A DNA stretch of 64,000 nucleotides from Eriocheir sinensis (taxonomy: Eukaryota; Arthropoda; Malacostraca; Decapoda; Varunidae), in the NCBI RefSeq assembly GCF_024679095.1, contig NW_026111665.1, positions 1-64,000 of the forward strand, in the 5' to 3' direction. This document shows positions 21,166-32,793 of this stretch, piece after piece; position 1 is the first letter of the stretch, and every line of letters begins with the position of its first letter. The translations under genes and the position numbers were made by a program. Below the pieces are notes generated by a model that worked only from the letters and a program-made list of their open reading frames with translations, was not told where the DNA came from and searched no databases.

Positions 21166-21675
21166 ATGAACAACATGGAGATTGAAAGAGGATTGAGGGG
21201 GCACATAGGAAAGCAAGCCTTGTTTTTAGGCGTGTTATTGGCAGACGAGGTAAACTCTATACCTCGATATAGAAAACCTATAGTGTGCATCGTCAATACG
21301 CTACCAAGTTATTCTAAAAGAGAAATGGGACACTGGATTTGTCTCTACTATGAACCGGGCATGGCAGTGTTCCTAGATAGTTATGCTCTCGATCCAAAAT
21401 TATACTCTGATCATTTCAAATATATTGATTACCCCGGGCTCAGTATGTATAAAAATGCATTTCGACTTCAAAGCACGCGAAGCGATGTGTGCGGGGCTTA
21501 TGCCATGTACTTTGCCTACAATGTTTCGCACTTGGGTGTAAGAGAAACTCTTGAAAAAATATGTATGGAGTTTTCCAAGACCGAATATTCGAGGAATGAT
21601 GAACACGTGATGCGATTCGCTTACAGCAAGTTTATAATGCCCGTATGTCATCAAACATTTAACACGTGTTCATAA
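21166..21675 (+). CDS. Polinton adenovirus-type cysteine protease
   Basis: This intact 169-residue frame has the catalytic set of the adenain/Ulp1 fold. His56 is in MGHWICLYYE, the acidic residue is Asp71 in FLDSYALDP, Gln102 sits in FRLQ for the oxyanion hole, and Cys109 is in SDVCGAYAMYF. It would cut capsid precursor proteins during maturation. A candidate target site, IQGS-G, occurs in the product of 16,519-17,223. ATGs at 21,166 and 21,175 are both possible starts. It is the last plus-strand gene and one of the few undamaged ones. Confidence 0.85.
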   Translation: MNNMEIERGLRGHIGKQALFLGVLLADEVNSIPRYRKPIVCIVNTLPSYSKREMGHWICLYYEPGMAVFLDSYALDPKLYSDHFKYIDYPGLSMYKNAFRLQSTRSDVCGAYAMYFAYNVSHLGVRETLEKICMEFSKTEYSRNDEHVMRFAYSKFIMPVCHQTFNTCS

Positions 21676-22313
21676 AAAGTAAGTATTGACTTATTGATTT
21701 TTTCATATTGAATTGTATTACATTCCATGAAGCTATTCTAAGCATAAATAATTTTCTAGTTCCTTTATCGGGGGGTGGGGTGGTTGTATACCATGCTTAA
21801 ATCAGAGGTCTGGCTCCACTCACAGGTCCTCGCCACTACCCCGTGCTGCCCCCGCCCCGCCCCGCCCCGTCCCGGGCCCCGAGCAATCCTGTCGCATCCT
21901 GTCGTCGCACCTCTCGCTACCGCCGCCGCCGCTGCCGCCGCCCGCCTGATTTGGCGGGCAGTCTTTTATGCATGAGCCGGATCGAAACATAAAAGCGTTT
22001 TATTCATGTCTCCACAAATCGAATAAATTTTAAGACAATTATTGTGTTTTTTTTCATCCGTTTCTTTTTTTTTTTTTGATAAAGGTCATATAAACAAGTC
22101 AAACAAACTCAATGTTTATTGGAATTTGGTCAAATTATGATTCCACATTCATCATGTGCAATTTTATAATATCATAGGCTCCAACATTAGTCCTATATAC
22201 AGAATATATTTACATATAGTTTATATTTAACATAAAAATAGCAGGCAAATTCTTACACTATAAACAGTATATACAACATTCACACCAGTCCCTATCTTAT
22301 AAACAACTACAAT
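21676..22313. other. convergent intergenic region with a small GC-rich island
   Basis: The region lies between the ends of the protease gene (plus) and PolB (minus). It is AT-rich except for about 21,838-21,960, which has three overlapping CCCCGCCCC-type boxes, a (CCG)n run and a perfect 7-bp hairpin (GCCCGCC-TGATTT-GGCGGGC, 21,940-21,959). An AATAAA near 22,021 could serve the plus-strand transcripts. No gene is seen. Confidence 0.6.
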
Positions 22314-25300
22314 TTATTCTGAAAAGTCTATATCTACTAGCATATATTCAAGGGGGGATGATGAGAGCATTTGATTTATTTCTTCCTGTTCCGCGGCTTG
22401 CATTAACATGTCATCATCCGCCTCTACCCGTTTTATCAAGGGAAAATATTGCTCGACCAGCACATCCCGTTCTCCCCACAATTCATAGGTTTCTTTTTCT
22501 AGTTCTCCCATTTCACCGATCTCTTGCCCACCCATTACCTCGGCTAGTCTCGCTTCTGTTATGCCTCTTTCATCGCCTTCCTCCAAATTTTCTTCGTTTG
22601 ACAGTGTCATGATCTGGGCTACCTCCTCCTCCTGCTCTTCCTCCTCTATCCCTATAGAATTATCGGGATGACCGTAAGATCGTGACTCCAAGGTGCTAAT
22701 GTAGTATATTTTGTCCTCAACTACAGATATCCCTCTCTTGGGATATTTTACTGTACTCATTCGTCCATTGCGCACTGTGAATCCCTGATAGTCAAAGGTA
22801 AATGTTTGCTTCTGGAATACGGCGTCTTTGTATCGCTGATGAGCAATTTTCTTCTTTATGAACTTTGGAACGCCCTTAACTGAACTCAACCGGTCACCGT
22901 CTGCCAAGAGGATGGAGTAGCACTTTGGTTTTACACCTACAAATCCTGAGATGGTTCTTTCCCCCACTTCAGACTTGAGAAATCCAGGCTTTCCTTTGCT
23001 GTCTGTGCTGTACAAGGAATGTGAGGGGCTAAAGTTACTTATGTCTATATAGCTTTTAAAGGGTTCCTGCGAGTACTCTGTTAATAGATCAGGAGTTTAA
23101 ATTTCTGTTATTAAGGAATCAGTGTCGCAATACACTAGTTTCGCCCGATCTCCGTAATAAGCCTTCAACACATTGTAATAGAAATCATATAGTCGCAGCT
23201 TGGACATCTCTAGGATGTAGTAGCCAATGTAGTTTGGATGATTCACCCGTGAATATTTCCTATGGCGAGTTACAACTACATGACCATCATTGAGAAGTTC
23301 AACGCGTTTAAAGTAAGGACTTCGGGCCAGCTTCAAAAACTTTTCGCAGTTGGTGACAATATCTATGTCTTCACTATATTTGGCCACGTTCATCAGGAAT
23401 CGACCAAAAATGCTGTTTGAAATACACTTGATTGCATTTTTCTTGATAGGGCAAGTAGCACTTTTGCGGGCTTCTAAGTTATCCTGAATGAAGTCCGCAA
23501 GAAAGTGCTTTTGCTTAAACGTATAAATAGCATGCACTTTTTAACAACCAGGCCTAGTTGAATAAGTAATTTAAGGAGGGGCAGAGCAAATAGCATTTTC
23601 TCCTGAGCAGCATGTGTTCCAATCAGTTTTATGTTCTTACACGGTGCTGGACGGTTTTCTTCTTCATACCATTCGCGTGTGACTGACGATATATCTCTGT
23701 TGGTGATATTGTGTCTTCTGATGATCAGTGGGAGGTCATCCGTTTTCTCAACGACTTCACGTGAGACAGGCTCAGTATCGCACAGAATGAGATATCCAAA
23801 ATCGCCATCGGTTGCTTGATTGACCAAGCCCCCGCTCAAAAACGACTGCATTTCTGTCTCTTCTAGTTTTCTCATATCCCCACATGGCAACTTCTCTTGC
23901 ATTACAGTGGGATAAAGACTGTTGAAGTCAAGATATGAAAGGAAAGTGCTTCTATCATGTTTTGGATTAAACTGAGGGTTCGTGTAGATGTTATTGGCGC
24001 GTACAAAACGACGCACAACACTTGTGTAGCCCCCACGCACATTTGTTTGAATGCAATGATATATGTGTGGGCTACTAAGCATCTCTAATTCCTGCTGTGT
24101 TTTTAGCAGAAAGGAGTCATAGGCAAATCCTGTCAGGCTAACATAATTTACAATATCCAACCTCCACTGGGTTTTCAAAATACTTCGCCACTCTAGGAAG
24201 ACATCACATAGAAGACCAACATCCACTTTTACATAAAGCAACAAATAGTCCTCCAGGTTCTGACACCCAGCTACTTTCCAAACATTCTGAGCATGTTTAT
24301 AATCACTTTCGGAAAGTTCTGCTTCTTGAAGCGAATTGAAAACATCTTCGCGGGATGGAAGACGTGTCTCAGAAAGTCGTTCCATCGAATCCATATAGTC
24401 ATAACAAAACACCTGCTTTCCCTTGATAAATAATGGCAACGCAGGTGCTGGCACATCTTTCAACATCTGTTGTGTGCATATGGGTTCGTTCCCATTACTG
24501 ATGAATTGGTTCGCTAAAGCCGCGAGTGAACCAGACATAAAGGCATACGAGTCAATAAATCTCATGTCATTTATGATGACTTCATGGTATTTGTGAACTG
24601 AACGTTTTGGTCTTAGTTTGATTTTCAAGTCAGGTATCGTTAATTCACGCAGGATTAACGACATGTCGTAATTAGCATTATGTGCAATGAGAGTGAGCTG
24701 CAATTTGTGATTTTTCATTTGGAGGTTGCATCTATTACAATAAGCTCCAATGTAATTGTTTCCTGATTTTTCATGGTCATGATGTTTTACTCCTTTACCT
24801 TTTAAAAAACCCTGTTTACAGAGAAGACAGTGAGTTTGCTCATTGTGACGTGTCGTATCTTCATCGGTCATGTTGATTTTATTGTAGCCTTTAGAAAATT
24901 TCAACTTTTTCCAGGCACACTGCATTGTATGAATAAAATGGTTTACAGCATTACTTCCACAATAGGATCCGCTTTGTACTGTTTCTCCGTTTCTATTCAC
25001 TATAATGTAAGCATACGCTATGGCAAAGTGATGTCTCTTTACACATCCAGACACATTCGAAGAAGGCTCTACGAGAATACTCTCAAAGTCATAGAATGCT
25101 AAATAAGATGGCTCATATGCCTTAGCATGATTAATAAATTTCACAGTAGAACCCGCGGGTGGGAATCTTAGTCTTGTGATCATCGTTGGGCAAATTAGCA
25201 CATGTTCAGGAAGCGTTGTCTTGTTCTCACAGGCGCACAGGTAGATATCGCAAAACATTTTTTTCCCGCGACGTTGGCAGGTAAACAAGTTCATGTATGC

Positions 25301-27070
25301 GTCAAAGTCTTGGATAAGAGCTAGGTGTCTGTTCCCCAACAACAGACAATGAACAACTTCTTGATCTTTTAGCCCCTTTCTGACTAGAGTTAGTTTGCCT
25401 TTTTTGTCTTCAACGTTGTCTAGACAGTAAACGCGAATACTTATGTTGTTTAATCTTTCAAGCCGACCGAGGTCTTCCCAGGATACCGGGGTTGGAATGT
25501 TACCCGTATTAATAGAGGCCAAGCAAGCATTCTCCCATTACCTGCCCAATGGAACTACATTTCTTGACTTTATATAGCGATAAGCTGTTAGAACTTGGAA
25601 AACACAGTCCGTGGGTCCCGAAGGGTTGAGAACTTGTGTTTTCCCTGGAACACCCTTAGGATAGGGCACATACTCTCCAATACTATTGTGCAGCATTATA
25701 AGAGAGAAGGAAAATTTTACGCTAACTATTTCATCTAACGTAAATCCACTGCCCTCTTCGTCTGACATGTCATGTTCAAACCGATTAACAAAATATTCGG
25801 ATAGTTCACGTACATATGAATCTATATCGTCATAGCTAATTACCTGCATAATTATGACTTCTCATATACATATCTCTATATTGAACTCCATCGTCGGGGT
25901 CTTCTCTGACTAAACGCAGATGCATGTCAACGTACACTTTAAAAGAAGGAGGTCTAACCTGCTGGCAGCCTTGGAATACAGACTCTACTGCCTCGCGAAG
26001 ACGGCCAGTGTTGTTGTTGAAATATGATGCAATGTCGCCGTTGTCTACTGGTGGGACGGGCACGTCGATCGTTGTTAAGGCCCCGTTGAAATGTTGGCTT
26101 ATTTCACCGGGTGTTGGTGAGGGTGTTGTTGCCGGCCGTCCCGGGTTATAACCGCTGGGCCCTGGCTGTGGAGAACTGTTTGGATGGGAGAATCCCTCAC
26201 GACGGGCTTGCTTTTTCCTGCAGGTGTCTGAAGAAAGGTAAAATAATATTAGAGAGAAATAGTGAAATTACAATTTTTTCCTTAGAACAGACGTGTGCGC
26301 AATAAAAAAAGTAGAAACTTACCGTTTGTTCCTGTATTCGCTTGTTTTCGTTTTCGTCCACTACCGATCGCTGAAGAGGAGGGCCAATGGCTGAGCCTAC
26401 CAGACCCGCCTTCTTCGGAGATAGCCCTTAAGGAATACGAAACAAAACTGAAATTTTTGAACCCTCTACCCGCACATATTTTATCAGACACTTAAAATAC
26501 AATATGGAAAATGTGTCTCTTGTAAAACACATTTTAACAATATTGCATTTCAGAAGATATTAGGTTTTGACCTACTTTTGGTTTTGACTGGCTTCGTCGC
26601 TGAGACCCGCCTGTGGAGAACAACTTCCAATATCGCTGGGGTCTGGTTGAGAGAAACCGACATCTGATCGATCAGAGCTAGTCGACGACGTCTCTTCTGA
26701 AAAAAGATAGAAAGACTAAAGTCGATATTGACCATGCTGTCCAGCTCTCTACCCCCCTCCCGTCATCCACATCTGCTACTGTTTTTTTATGACAATCATA
26801 TAAAGTAACGCAAACAATTAAGTACTTACCATTGTTTCTAGTAGATATATCTTTCGATCCAGTCCCAAGGCCCTCTGGAAGGCAGGCCGCCCTATGAGCT
26901 GCGAGTGCGAACAACGGGAAGTAAGTATTACACCATGAACATTTGATACAGGTGTGTACAGGGGTCCTCATGTTTACGGGAAACAAGAACAGGAGACCTC
27001 TTGACCCGAGACCGCCTTGAGAGCCTGTGAAGTGCTCGTTGGCTTGACGCCCATAAATACCCTTCGGCAT
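22314..27070 (-). pseudogene. Polinton protein-primed DNA polymerase B, four exons, several lesions
   Basis: The minus-strand model is exon 1 27,070-26,830, exon 2 26,696-26,576, exon 3 26,426-26,323 and exon 4 26,227-22,314. The introns begin GTAAGT, GTAGGT and GTAAGT, each ends AG, and phases agree at all three joins. Exon 1 encodes a Cys/His cluster (CIKCSWC..F..H...C). Exon 4 carries the 3'-5' exonuclease (AFYDFES, AHNANYD, YVKVD), a Cys/His HNH-like insert near 24,760-24,830, and the polymerase motifs DFNSLYP (23,909-23,932), KKNAIKCISNSIFGRF and YCDTDS (23,115-23,132). An acidic tail of about 115 residues closes it. Lesions are a frameshift at about 25,848, TAA at 25,538-25,540, a frameshift at about 23,525 and TAA at 23,097-23,099. 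It would replicate the element from its ends using a protein primer. Confidence 0.88.
26228..26829 (-). other. three short introns in the 5' part of PolB
   Basis: Intron 1 spans 26,697-26,829, intron 2 26,427-26,575 and intron 3 26,228-26,322 (133, 149 and 95 bases). Donors are G|GTAAGT, A|GTAGGT and G|GTAAGT. Acceptors are TTTTTTTCAG-like, TTCCTTAAG and TTTCTTCAG. Codon phases (1, 2, 1) match across each join, and the joined frame enters the exon-4 frame that leads to the polymerase domain. Each interval contains in-frame stops if read through. Confidence 0.65.
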
Positions 27071-28008
<938 letters not shown>

Positions 28009-28301
28009 AGTACCCTCCGCTGACCCCCCAACCCCCACTTCCAGTCCCCCCCGCTTCCGTACGCTAGCCCGAGAGGGGGTGGAGGGTAGGGGGGGGGGGG
28101 AACGAGGGAGGGCATGTGAAAAAGCGAAAGATTTTTTTTTTCGGGGGGGTAAGGGGGGGGGGGGTTGGTGAAAAGGTAAAATATATGTGGGGGGGGGTCT
28201 AGATACCCCCTCTTCCGTAACCCCCCCCGTTGACCCCCCCAACCCCCACTTCCAGTCCCCCCCGCGGAGGCAAACCCCGCTTCCGTACATTTGTTACTAC
28301 T
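28009..28301. repeat. Polinton right terminal inverted repeat
   Basis: Reverse complement of the left terminal repeat. C-runs, CCCCCACTTCCAGTCCCCCC twice, AGATACCCCCTCTTCCGTAA and TCCGTACATTTGTTACTACT end at 28,301. The strand seen from the element's inside is extremely G-rich, with several runs of seven or more G's. Confidence 0.85.
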
Positions 28302-28737
28302 GTTGTGTGGTACAGTAGTACCTGCACCACACTTGTGTGTTTAGAAAAGGAAGTGGAGTACAAAGGCTAGCTGTGACACAAGGGCTGACGGACGGCTACA
28401 CCCAAGCCCGTGTCACGAGCAGTGATTGGCCGTAATACTTGTCCCCGATAGGAGAAAGCGCCGGGTAACTTTTCTTTTATAAAAAAAGTATAATAAACGG
28501 AGATGGGACATATAGGGGGGGACCATTGCTATCTTTTTTTGGGGGGGCAAGGCAATATTTTTTTTCTCTGTAACTTATTTACAAATACTATGCTTTTATC
28601 TTTCTAAACATTGATGAAAAACTTTTAATTTGATGCATCATTGTCATGAGTCCTTACAGTAATGTGGAATGTTTACTTTCCTCAACGCCTATTAGATGAT
28701 ATATTGTTTTATAAAGAAAACCCATTTTAATGCTTTC

Positions 28738-28782
<45 letters not shown>

Positions 28783-29061
28783 CATTCTCACCATCAAATC
28801 ATCACCTTTTCCTTTGCAAGTCCCTGTCCTGCTTACTATACACCACCAGCCCTAAATACGTTGCCTTCTGCTGCACATGTCAGACGCGAGGAGCGTCTAA
28901 CATTTATTTGGTTTGTATAGACTAGTTTCTTTGTTATTATTACGTTGACCATCGAAACACTGCAGTAAGAAGGCTCATCTTTTGCCAGCAGTTCCAAGCG
29001 TGATACAAAACGCAAAAATCACCACCGTGGTATGGCGCATCAGGCCCCGTGCAGGTGGCCG
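28302..29061. other. anonymous sequence between the Polinton and Gypsy-1
   Basis: The only structured item is a (CA)n tract at about 28,742-28,780. No gene or repeat family is recognised. The last four bases, GCCG, are the left target duplication of Gypsy-1. Confidence 0.5.
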
Positions 29062-29167
29062 TGTAATGACCCGAAATGTACTACAATTGTAATGGTATTT
29101 TTCCCCATGTAAATAGAGTTAACCTGGGGTGTTTGCGCAACCAGTTATATATGTATGTGGGTTTCTC

Positions 29168-29246
<79 letters not shown>

Positions 29247-29322
29247 GAAGGAAGTACACAAGAGAAGGAGGAAAAAAATGAAAAGTATGAGAGGAGAGAG
29301 AGAGAAAGAAGTTTGAGAGAGA

Positions 29323-29398
<76 letters not shown>

Positions 29399-30528
29399 GG
29401 AAGAGATGGGTGTTGAAACAAAGAGGCCTGTTGTGCTCCCATATCTCCCCTACAATCTGTAGTGTCAACAAAATTCAGATGTGTCAGGGGTCAAAACGGG
29501 GTATCGTTGCCAAAAGTGGTCAATCTGCCTTCTTTTAATTATTGCGGGAGAACAGTAAATATTTATAATGGAAATAAAATACCAGTGACCTTATATGGAT
29601 ATTGGAGGCCTACCAAGGAACTCTCAGGTCTCAGGCAGGCCTAACCTGCGGTCAGTTTGTCACTCCGTGACGTCACACCAAGGCATTTTGGGGCCGAGAC
29701 TAACGCCCCTTCCTCGCACTAGGTTGTGGGAGCGAGCTCATTCTCACGAGCGACATCGCCCCTTTCAGGTGAGGAAAGAACTGTTCACGGTCTTCAACTC
29801 ACTTTGGCTATAATACTATAACTGAGACTGGATTCTCACGAGCGACATCGCCCCTTTCAGGTGTGCCAAAGGCAAGCCTGACAGATGGGAAGCTGGGCGT
29901 CGGCCAGACCAAGGCCAACATGCAGCAGTAAACACTTTTGAAGCTGCGTTGTGGGGGATTGTTTGTGGCAGGGTGTGTGAAGAGAGGAAGGAAGGAGAAG
30001 GCCAAAAGAGTGGTATGTGTGTCGTTCTCAGGGGTAACAATGGATAAGTGCAAAGACTCACTAGTTTTAGTTAGGACTTAATTAAGGTGTGGAATGGTGG
30101 AGTCTGTGTTTCCCCGTGTGGGTGGAAACAGTTATTATGTGGGTGCTACTTATTGCCATGTGTGTGTTAATGTTAACCTGTGTTCATGGTATTTACAAGT
30201 GTATTAACCTGTGTTCATGGTATTTACAAGTGTAATTAGTGATGTAAGATAAGTAAGCTAACCTCTAATAAGTGGACCCTGTCCTATGACCCTTAGTTCA
30301 CCATCAGAATCCTTAAACAATAATTACCTCAAGTAACTTTCTTAAAGTCGTGTTATATATATTATTTGGACAGGTGATGATCCTGTGTGCGATAATGGTG
30401 CCTTATAAGACTGAGTGAATAAACTACTAATTTTACTCTGTGGTTTAAATGATCAGTAATTAATTCTACTTTGAAGTATAATGAACCTACATAATTAATT
30501 AAAAAGAGTGCCCATGAACGGCATGACA
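29062..30528 (+). repeat. Gypsy-1 left LTR
   Basis: 1,467 bases, TG...CA ends. It contains two (GA)n tracts (about 29,169-29,242 and 29,328-29,393) that are much shorter in the right LTR. An extra tandem copy of a roughly 32-base block (TTAACCTGTGTTCATGGTAT...) at 30,173-30,235 is single in the right LTR. Both LTRs also carry a direct repeat of ATTCTCACGAGCGACATCG... spaced 91 bases apart (29,738 and 29,829). Confidence 0.93.
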
Positions 30529-30531
30529 AAA

Positions 30532-30549
30532 TGGTGGCAGCGGTGGGAT
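30532..30549 (+). promoter_or_regulatory. Gypsy-1 primer-binding site (tRNA-Leu type)
   Basis: TGGTGGCAGCGGTGGGAT begins three bases after the left LTR. Its complement, ATCCCACCGCTGCCACCA, is the 3' end of a common eukaryotic tRNA-Leu including the added CCA. Minus-strand DNA synthesis would be primed here. Confidence 0.75.
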
Positions 30550-30638
30550 GATTTACTTTGATGGTGTGAACAACAGGCTCGGGACGGGTTTCACTTGTTG
30601 AGAATTAGTGTCAGGAGAAGTGAAATTAAATTGTCAAC

Positions 30639-31670
30639 ATGCCTGGAGACAAGGTAAAACTTGAGTCCTCAGGGGCAACAGGAGGACCCCAAGAGCCAGA
30701 AGTGAGGATGGTAGAGTTTGAGAAGTTGAAAGAGCTGGGGGATATTATTATTGCACAGGGGGAAATTCTCAGCCAACTAGGTAATGAGACCATTGTCAAG
30801 ACAGAAGTAGGAACCTCACCTCCACCCAAAACTATTTATACTAAGCCCAGGGACATACCCATCCTGCAGTTACAAGAACTGGGCGATTTAGAGGCTGCAG
30901 GGAAACTCAGTCTCTTCTTTGACTTTGTCGAACAATGTACCACCGAGGATGGGGATAGAATGAAGGTGGCTAAAACAAGAGTTAGTTCAGATCTTGCCAT
31001 GCTCATTCATAATCAGCAGGGGAAACATAGTTGCCAGTCTTGGGAGGATCTGAAACAGTTCCTACAAACCCAGTTTGCTGCTGAGGTGACTCTTGATAGG
31101 GCCTGGCAGCACTTTGAGAGCCATCAGTATGACTGGGCTCTCAACCCACAATGGTTTGTGAATACTCTAATGTACAAATATGCTGTTATTGAAAGTAAGT
31201 TCCCCAGTGACACCCTCCCTAACAAAGAAAAGGCCATAAAAAGGAAATTGTGGAGTGGATTGCCAGCAGAGGCAAAGGGAAGGGTAGAAGGCTTTTTGGA
31301 TGAGAGTTACCCCCTCAATAAGTTTGTTGACCGAGTGGAGCACGAGAGACAGCTCATAATTGCAAAGCATGTCCCTACAATAGGTAGAGTTGAGAAGGAG
31401 CAACCTGCCTCAGAAGCCACTAACCTGAAATCTGAGTCAAAGAGTGAGCTCCAGGAGCTTAAAAACCAACTTGATTCACTCTCAAAGAAGCTTGAGCGCC
31501 TCACCCCGGGAAGACAGCGGTATTGCTCCTACTGCCGCAGTAATTCCCACGACCAGCGTGAATGTACACGCAACCCACCACCAGGTCATTGTTTTGATTG
31601 TCTACGAAAGTACTGTAGACGCGGGCACCCAAATTGTCCAGGGAAGAAGCCCCAATCTAACTCACACTGA
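30639..31670 (+). CDS. gag: Gypsy-1 Gag
   Basis: This is an intact 343-residue frame with ATG at 30,639. The first half is acidic and helical. The capsid region includes a QSWEDLKQFLQTQFA block and a WSGLPAEAKGRVEGFL block. A coiled-coil-prone segment (LQELKNQLDSLSKKLERL) precedes a nucleocapsid part with a CCHC zinc knuckle, CSYCRSNSHDQREC, and a second Cys/His cluster (CFDC...H...C). The frame ends in TGA immediately followed by CTAG, and the protease continues in the same phase beyond it. Gag would form the particle and package the RNA. Confidence 0.85.
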   Translation: MPGDKVKLESSGATGGPQEPEVRMVEFEKLKELGDIIIAQGEILSQLGNETIVKTEVGTSPPPKTIYTKPRDIPILQLQELGDLEAAGKLSLFFDFVEQCTTEDGDRMKVAKTRVSSDLAMLIHNQQGKHSCQSWEDLKQFLQTQFAAEVTLDRAWQHFESHQYDWALNPQWFVNTLMYKYAVIESKFPSDTLPNKEKAIKRKLWSGLPAEAKGRVEGFLDESYPLNKFVDRVEHERQLIIAKHVPTIGRVEKEQPASEATNLKSESKSELQELKNQLDSLSKKLERLTPGRQRYCSYCRSNSHDQRECTRNPPPGHCFDCLRKYCRRGHPNCPGKKPQSNSH

Positions 31671-32793
31671 CTAGGATCCATAAGAAATACTTCCCCAATA
31701 ATATCCATCGCAGTAAATGGGAGGATCGTGCAGGCTTTAGTTGACACAGGCAGTGGCCACACGCTGGTAAAGAAATCAGTAGTAGAGAGACAAGGTGGGG
31801 AGATCAGTACCAGGAAAGAAACACCAAACCTAGCTGGAGTGACTGGCACCCCTCTACGTATTGTGGGAATGGCCTGGCTCGAGATAGCGGTTGGAGAAGA
31901 AAAAAATTATAAACAGTGGTTCCCAGTAGTGCCAGACAGCTACTTAGATTCAGATGTTTTGTTGGGCTGTGACGTTTTAGAACAAGCCAGCCTCACCTGT
32001 AATCAGTCAAACCGCCTTATGCTGTGGGGAAATGCCACCTATCCTGTGTCCAGAGTAACAAAGAAACCAGGCAAGGTGGAAAGAGTACAGAGCCTTGCTG
32101 CCAGGGAAAATCAAAGGGTTAAAACACCTAACCAGCTCAGAGTGGGGGAAAGGCTTGTCATTCCTCCTTATCAGTCCCACTTGTACCCATTAGAGGTGAA
32201 GGCTGCAAAAAAGAAGACCATCATGGTTTACCCTCATCATGGTATTAGTAATCTGAATTACCCTTACATTAGCACAGTTAATGAGGAGAATAAGATAATA
32301 TGCCTTATAGAGAACAAGGGTAGAAGTAATAGAGTACTCAAAGTTGGGACACTTTTGGGGACATATGAACAAGTAACCCCAGACAGCAGTAACGTGAAAT
32401 CCTACTCCCACATTCAGATCAGCCGCGTAGGAGTGGGGACAGGCGTGACACACTTAGGGCTCTGTTAGAAAAGCAAGATTGGAATCATTTATCAAAAGAG
32501 CAACAGCAACTTCTGGCAAAGGTGATCCAGGAGCATCACCTAACATTCATATTGGACAAAAATGAGTTGGGATGCATTCAATCTCACCCAGTTAACATTG
32601 GTATTAGTGATCCAACGCCTGTTAGGAAACCAGCCTACCGTTACCCGGAAAAGGCAAAAGAGATAATAGCAGATCTCCTACAAGATAATTATGGAAGCTA
32701 GGGACATTATAGAACCTTCAACGGCAGCTTGGCTAAGCCCTATTGTCCTTGTTACCAAGCCAGATGGCAGTAAACGCATGTGTCTTGATTATA
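31671..32793 (+). pseudogene. pol: Gypsy-1 pol, first segment: protease and start of RT
   Basis: Read in phase with gag after its TGA, this segment has the aspartic-protease motif ALVDTGSGHTLV (near 31,731) and the LLGCDVL block. A frameshift at about 32,425-32,435 ends that frame, and it resumes in another phase with a conserved pre-RT segment. A second frameshift at about 32,685 precedes [19 protein letters not shown], the first RT block. The sequence is then cut at 32,793 by the LINE. The RT continues at 35,200. Confidence 0.85.

Noticed and set aside
21940..21959. Rho-independent terminator
   Set aside because: The hairpin is perfect, but this is eukaryotic DNA and only a weak T-run follows. 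It is recorded only as a structural curiosity.
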